Origin: Streptomyces sp. NBC_01454
GTDB lineage: Bacteria > Actinomycetota > Actinomycetes > Streptomycetales > Streptomycetaceae
Direction of reading: 5' to 3'
NCBI RefSeq assembly: GCF_036227565.1
Contig: NZ_CP109460.1
Coordinates: 6,696,001-6,760,000 of the forward strand
Length of the DNA stretch: 64,000 nucleotides
Made by a program: the position numbers and the translations under genes. The notes beneath the pieces were generated by a model. It had not been told where the DNA came from, made no database searches, and saw nothing but the letters and a program-made list of their open reading frames with translations. Positions 62,988 to 64,000 of this stretch are shown here, one piece after another. Position 1 is the first letter of the stretch. Each line of letters starts with the position of its first letter.

Positions 62988-63916
62988 GGGCCGAGGAGGA
63001 CGAGCCGGTCGTGTCGCTGGCGCACCGGGTACCGGATCTCGGCGCGCTGGAGCTGCTGCTCGCCGTCGCCCGGCTCGGCAGTCTGGGGCGGGCCGCCCGT
63101 GCGCAGGGCATCAGCCAGCCCGCCGCCAGCAGCCGGATCCGGTCCATGGAGCGGCAGTTGGGGGTCGGGCTGCTCGAACGCTCGCCGCGCGGCTCCCGGC
63201 TGACGGACGCCGGGGCGCTGGTGACGGACTGGGCGCGGCGGGTGGTGGAGGCGGCCGAGGCGTTCGACGCGGGGGCGCAGGCCCTGCGCGGGCAGCGCGA
63301 TTCGCGGCTGCGGGTCGCGGCCAGCATGACGATCGCCGAGTATCTGCTGCCGGGGTGGCTGATCGCGCTGCGCGCCCAGCGGCCCGGGACCGCCGTCTCG
63401 CTGCTCGCCGGCAATTCCCGCGCGGTCGCCGAACGGCTGCTGACGGGCGCGGCCGACCTCGGTTTCGTGGAGGGGCTGGAGGTACCGGCGGGGCTGGACG
63501 GGACGGTCATCGGGCACGACCGGCTGCTCGTGGTGGCCGCGCCGTCCCACCCCTGGGCCCGGCGGCGTACGCAGCTGACCGCCGCCGAACTCGCCGCCAC
63601 CCCGCTGATCCTGCGCGAGCGCGGTTCGGGGACCCGGGCGGTGCTGGACGCGGCGCTGGCCCGCCACGGCGGCCTGGCCGCGCCGCTCCTCGAACTCGCC
63701 TCGACCACCGCCGTGAAGGCGGCGGTGGTGAGCGAGGCGGCACCGTCCGTCCTGAGTGAACTCGCCGTCGGTGAGGAGCTGACCGCGCGCCGGCTGGTGG
63801 AGATTCCGGTCGGCGGGCTGCGGCTGGGACGGGAGCTGCGCGCCGTGTGGCCGGCCGGTCAGCGCCCGGTGGGCCCGGCCCGCCAGCTGCTGGGACTGAC
63901 CCGCGCGGCGGCCTGA
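62984..63916 (+). CDS. LysR-type transcription regulator
   Basis: 310-residue regulator: winged helix-turn-helix (about 15-75, LGALELLLAVARLGSLGRAARAQGISQPAASSRI) and a type-2 periplasmic-binding-like effector domain (LRVAASMTIAEYLLPGWL ... LVVAAPSHPWARR). GTG 62984 follows AGGTGG at 7 bases; GTG 63011 after GAGGAGG is an alternative. Divergent from the TDT transporter gene, its expected target. Confidence 0.88.
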   Translation: MRAEEDEPVVSLAHRVPDLGALELLLAVARLGSLGRAARAQGISQPAASSRIRSMERQLGVGLLERSPRGSRLTDAGALVTDWARRVVEAAEAFDAGAQALRGQRDSRLRVAASMTIAEYLLPGWLIALRAQRPGTAVSLLAGNSRAVAERLLTGAADLGFVEGLEVPAGLDGTVIGHDRLLVVAAPSHPWARRRTQLTAAELAATPLILRERGSGTRAVLDAALARHGGLAAPLLELASTTAVKAAVVSEAAPSVLSELAVGEELTARRLVEIPVGGLRLGRELRAVWPAGQRPVGPARQLLGLTRAAA

Positions 63917-63918
63917 GC

Positions 63919-63941
63919 GGCGGCCGCGCCGGTGGGCCGCC
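63919..63941 (+). terminator. Terminator after the LysR-type gene
   Basis: 7-bp stem GGCGGCC / GGCCGCC with a 9-base loop, 3 bases past the stop. Confidence 0.5.
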
Positions 63942-63953
63942 CCGCGCGCGGGA

Positions 63954-64000
63954 TCACCTCGCCGCGGCCGCCGTGCTCGCCGCCACCAGCGCTTCCATCA
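63954..64000 (-). CDS. Possible 3' end of a minus-strand gene
   Basis: An open minus-strand frame runs off the right edge and ends at TGA (63956-63954) with ...ALVAASTAAAAR. Only 15 codons are visible; it could be the C-terminus of a neighbouring gene or nothing. Confidence 0.2.
   Translation of the reverse strand, partial: MEALVAASTAAAAR

Noticed and set aside
1..64000. CRISPR arrays, tRNA or rRNA genes, insertion sequences, prophage
   Set aside because: No regularly spaced repeats with unique spacers, no cloverleaf-like sequences, and no transposase or integrase motifs were seen on reading both strands; a tRNAscan or IS search was not possible.

Overview
The window is chromosomal DNA from a high-GC actinomycete, almost certainly a Streptomyces or close relative. 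Support comes from the very high third-position GC, frequent GTG (and one TTG) starts, a mycothiol ligase gene, a GylR-type glycerol regulon, a complete Pup-proteasome locus, and a tatA-tatC-helicase tail. The overall order (mshC ... gyl operon, metH ... proteasome, paf, tat) agrees with my memory of the Streptomyces coelicolor core chromosome; no alignment was run. No tRNA, rRNA, CRISPR array, transposase or prophage gene was recognised.

Region by region. (1) 1-5.5 kb: 3' part of mshC, a secreted GH31 glycosidase with NEW3 and NPCBM modules, and a PAC2-family protein. (2) 5.7-14.3 kb: an L-fucose (or related 6-deoxy/aldose sugar) catabolic operon: fuconate dehydratase, SDR dehydrogenase, RbsABC-type importer (lipoprotein, double ATPase, permease), aldo-keto reductase and lactonase, followed by a convergent FadR-type regulator. 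A common 8-mer, TCCGATGT, marks the likely operators. (3) 14.4-19.5 kb: glycerol regulon on the minus strand, gylR then glpF-glpK-glpD, with matching GylR operator candidates before gylR and glpF. (4) 19.7-27.8 kb: metH, a HAD phosphatase, and two tandem paralogous peptide-type binding lipoproteins without their own permeases. (5) 27.9-33.4 kb: orphan NarL-type regulator, RecB-like Fe-S nuclease, M50 protease with CBS region, TrmI, a secreted protein and a ferredoxin. (6) 33.6-47.4 kb: Pup-proteasome system: arc ATPase, dop, pup, an endonuclease VII-like gene overlapping prcB, prcB, prcA, an interposed LacI/MFS pair with a perfect palindromic operator, pafA, two FKBP isomerases, pafB and pafC. 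(7) 47.4-52.5 kb: two small conserved-looking proteins, tatA, tatC and a HelY-like helicase. (8) 52.6-64 kb: ArsR regulator with SRPBCC protein, an iron-boxed siderophore-interacting protein, a 5'-3' exonuclease, a glycine betaine importer whose permease is fused to two tandem binding domains, a secreted protein, a BtuF-like protein without export signal, and a divergent TDT transporter/LysR pair.

Functionally the window combines housekeeping (thiol chemistry, methionine, protein tagging and degradation, Tat export, RNA helicase) with nutrient modules (fucose, glycerol, peptide, betaine), each having its own regulator or cis-element. The best leads for new biology are the nuclease embedded in the pup-prcB junction, the tandem-receptor betaine permease, the helically phased 10-bp repeat after tatC, and a set of starts with a TANNNT hexamer exactly 6 nt before the ATG, which suggests leaderless mRNAs.
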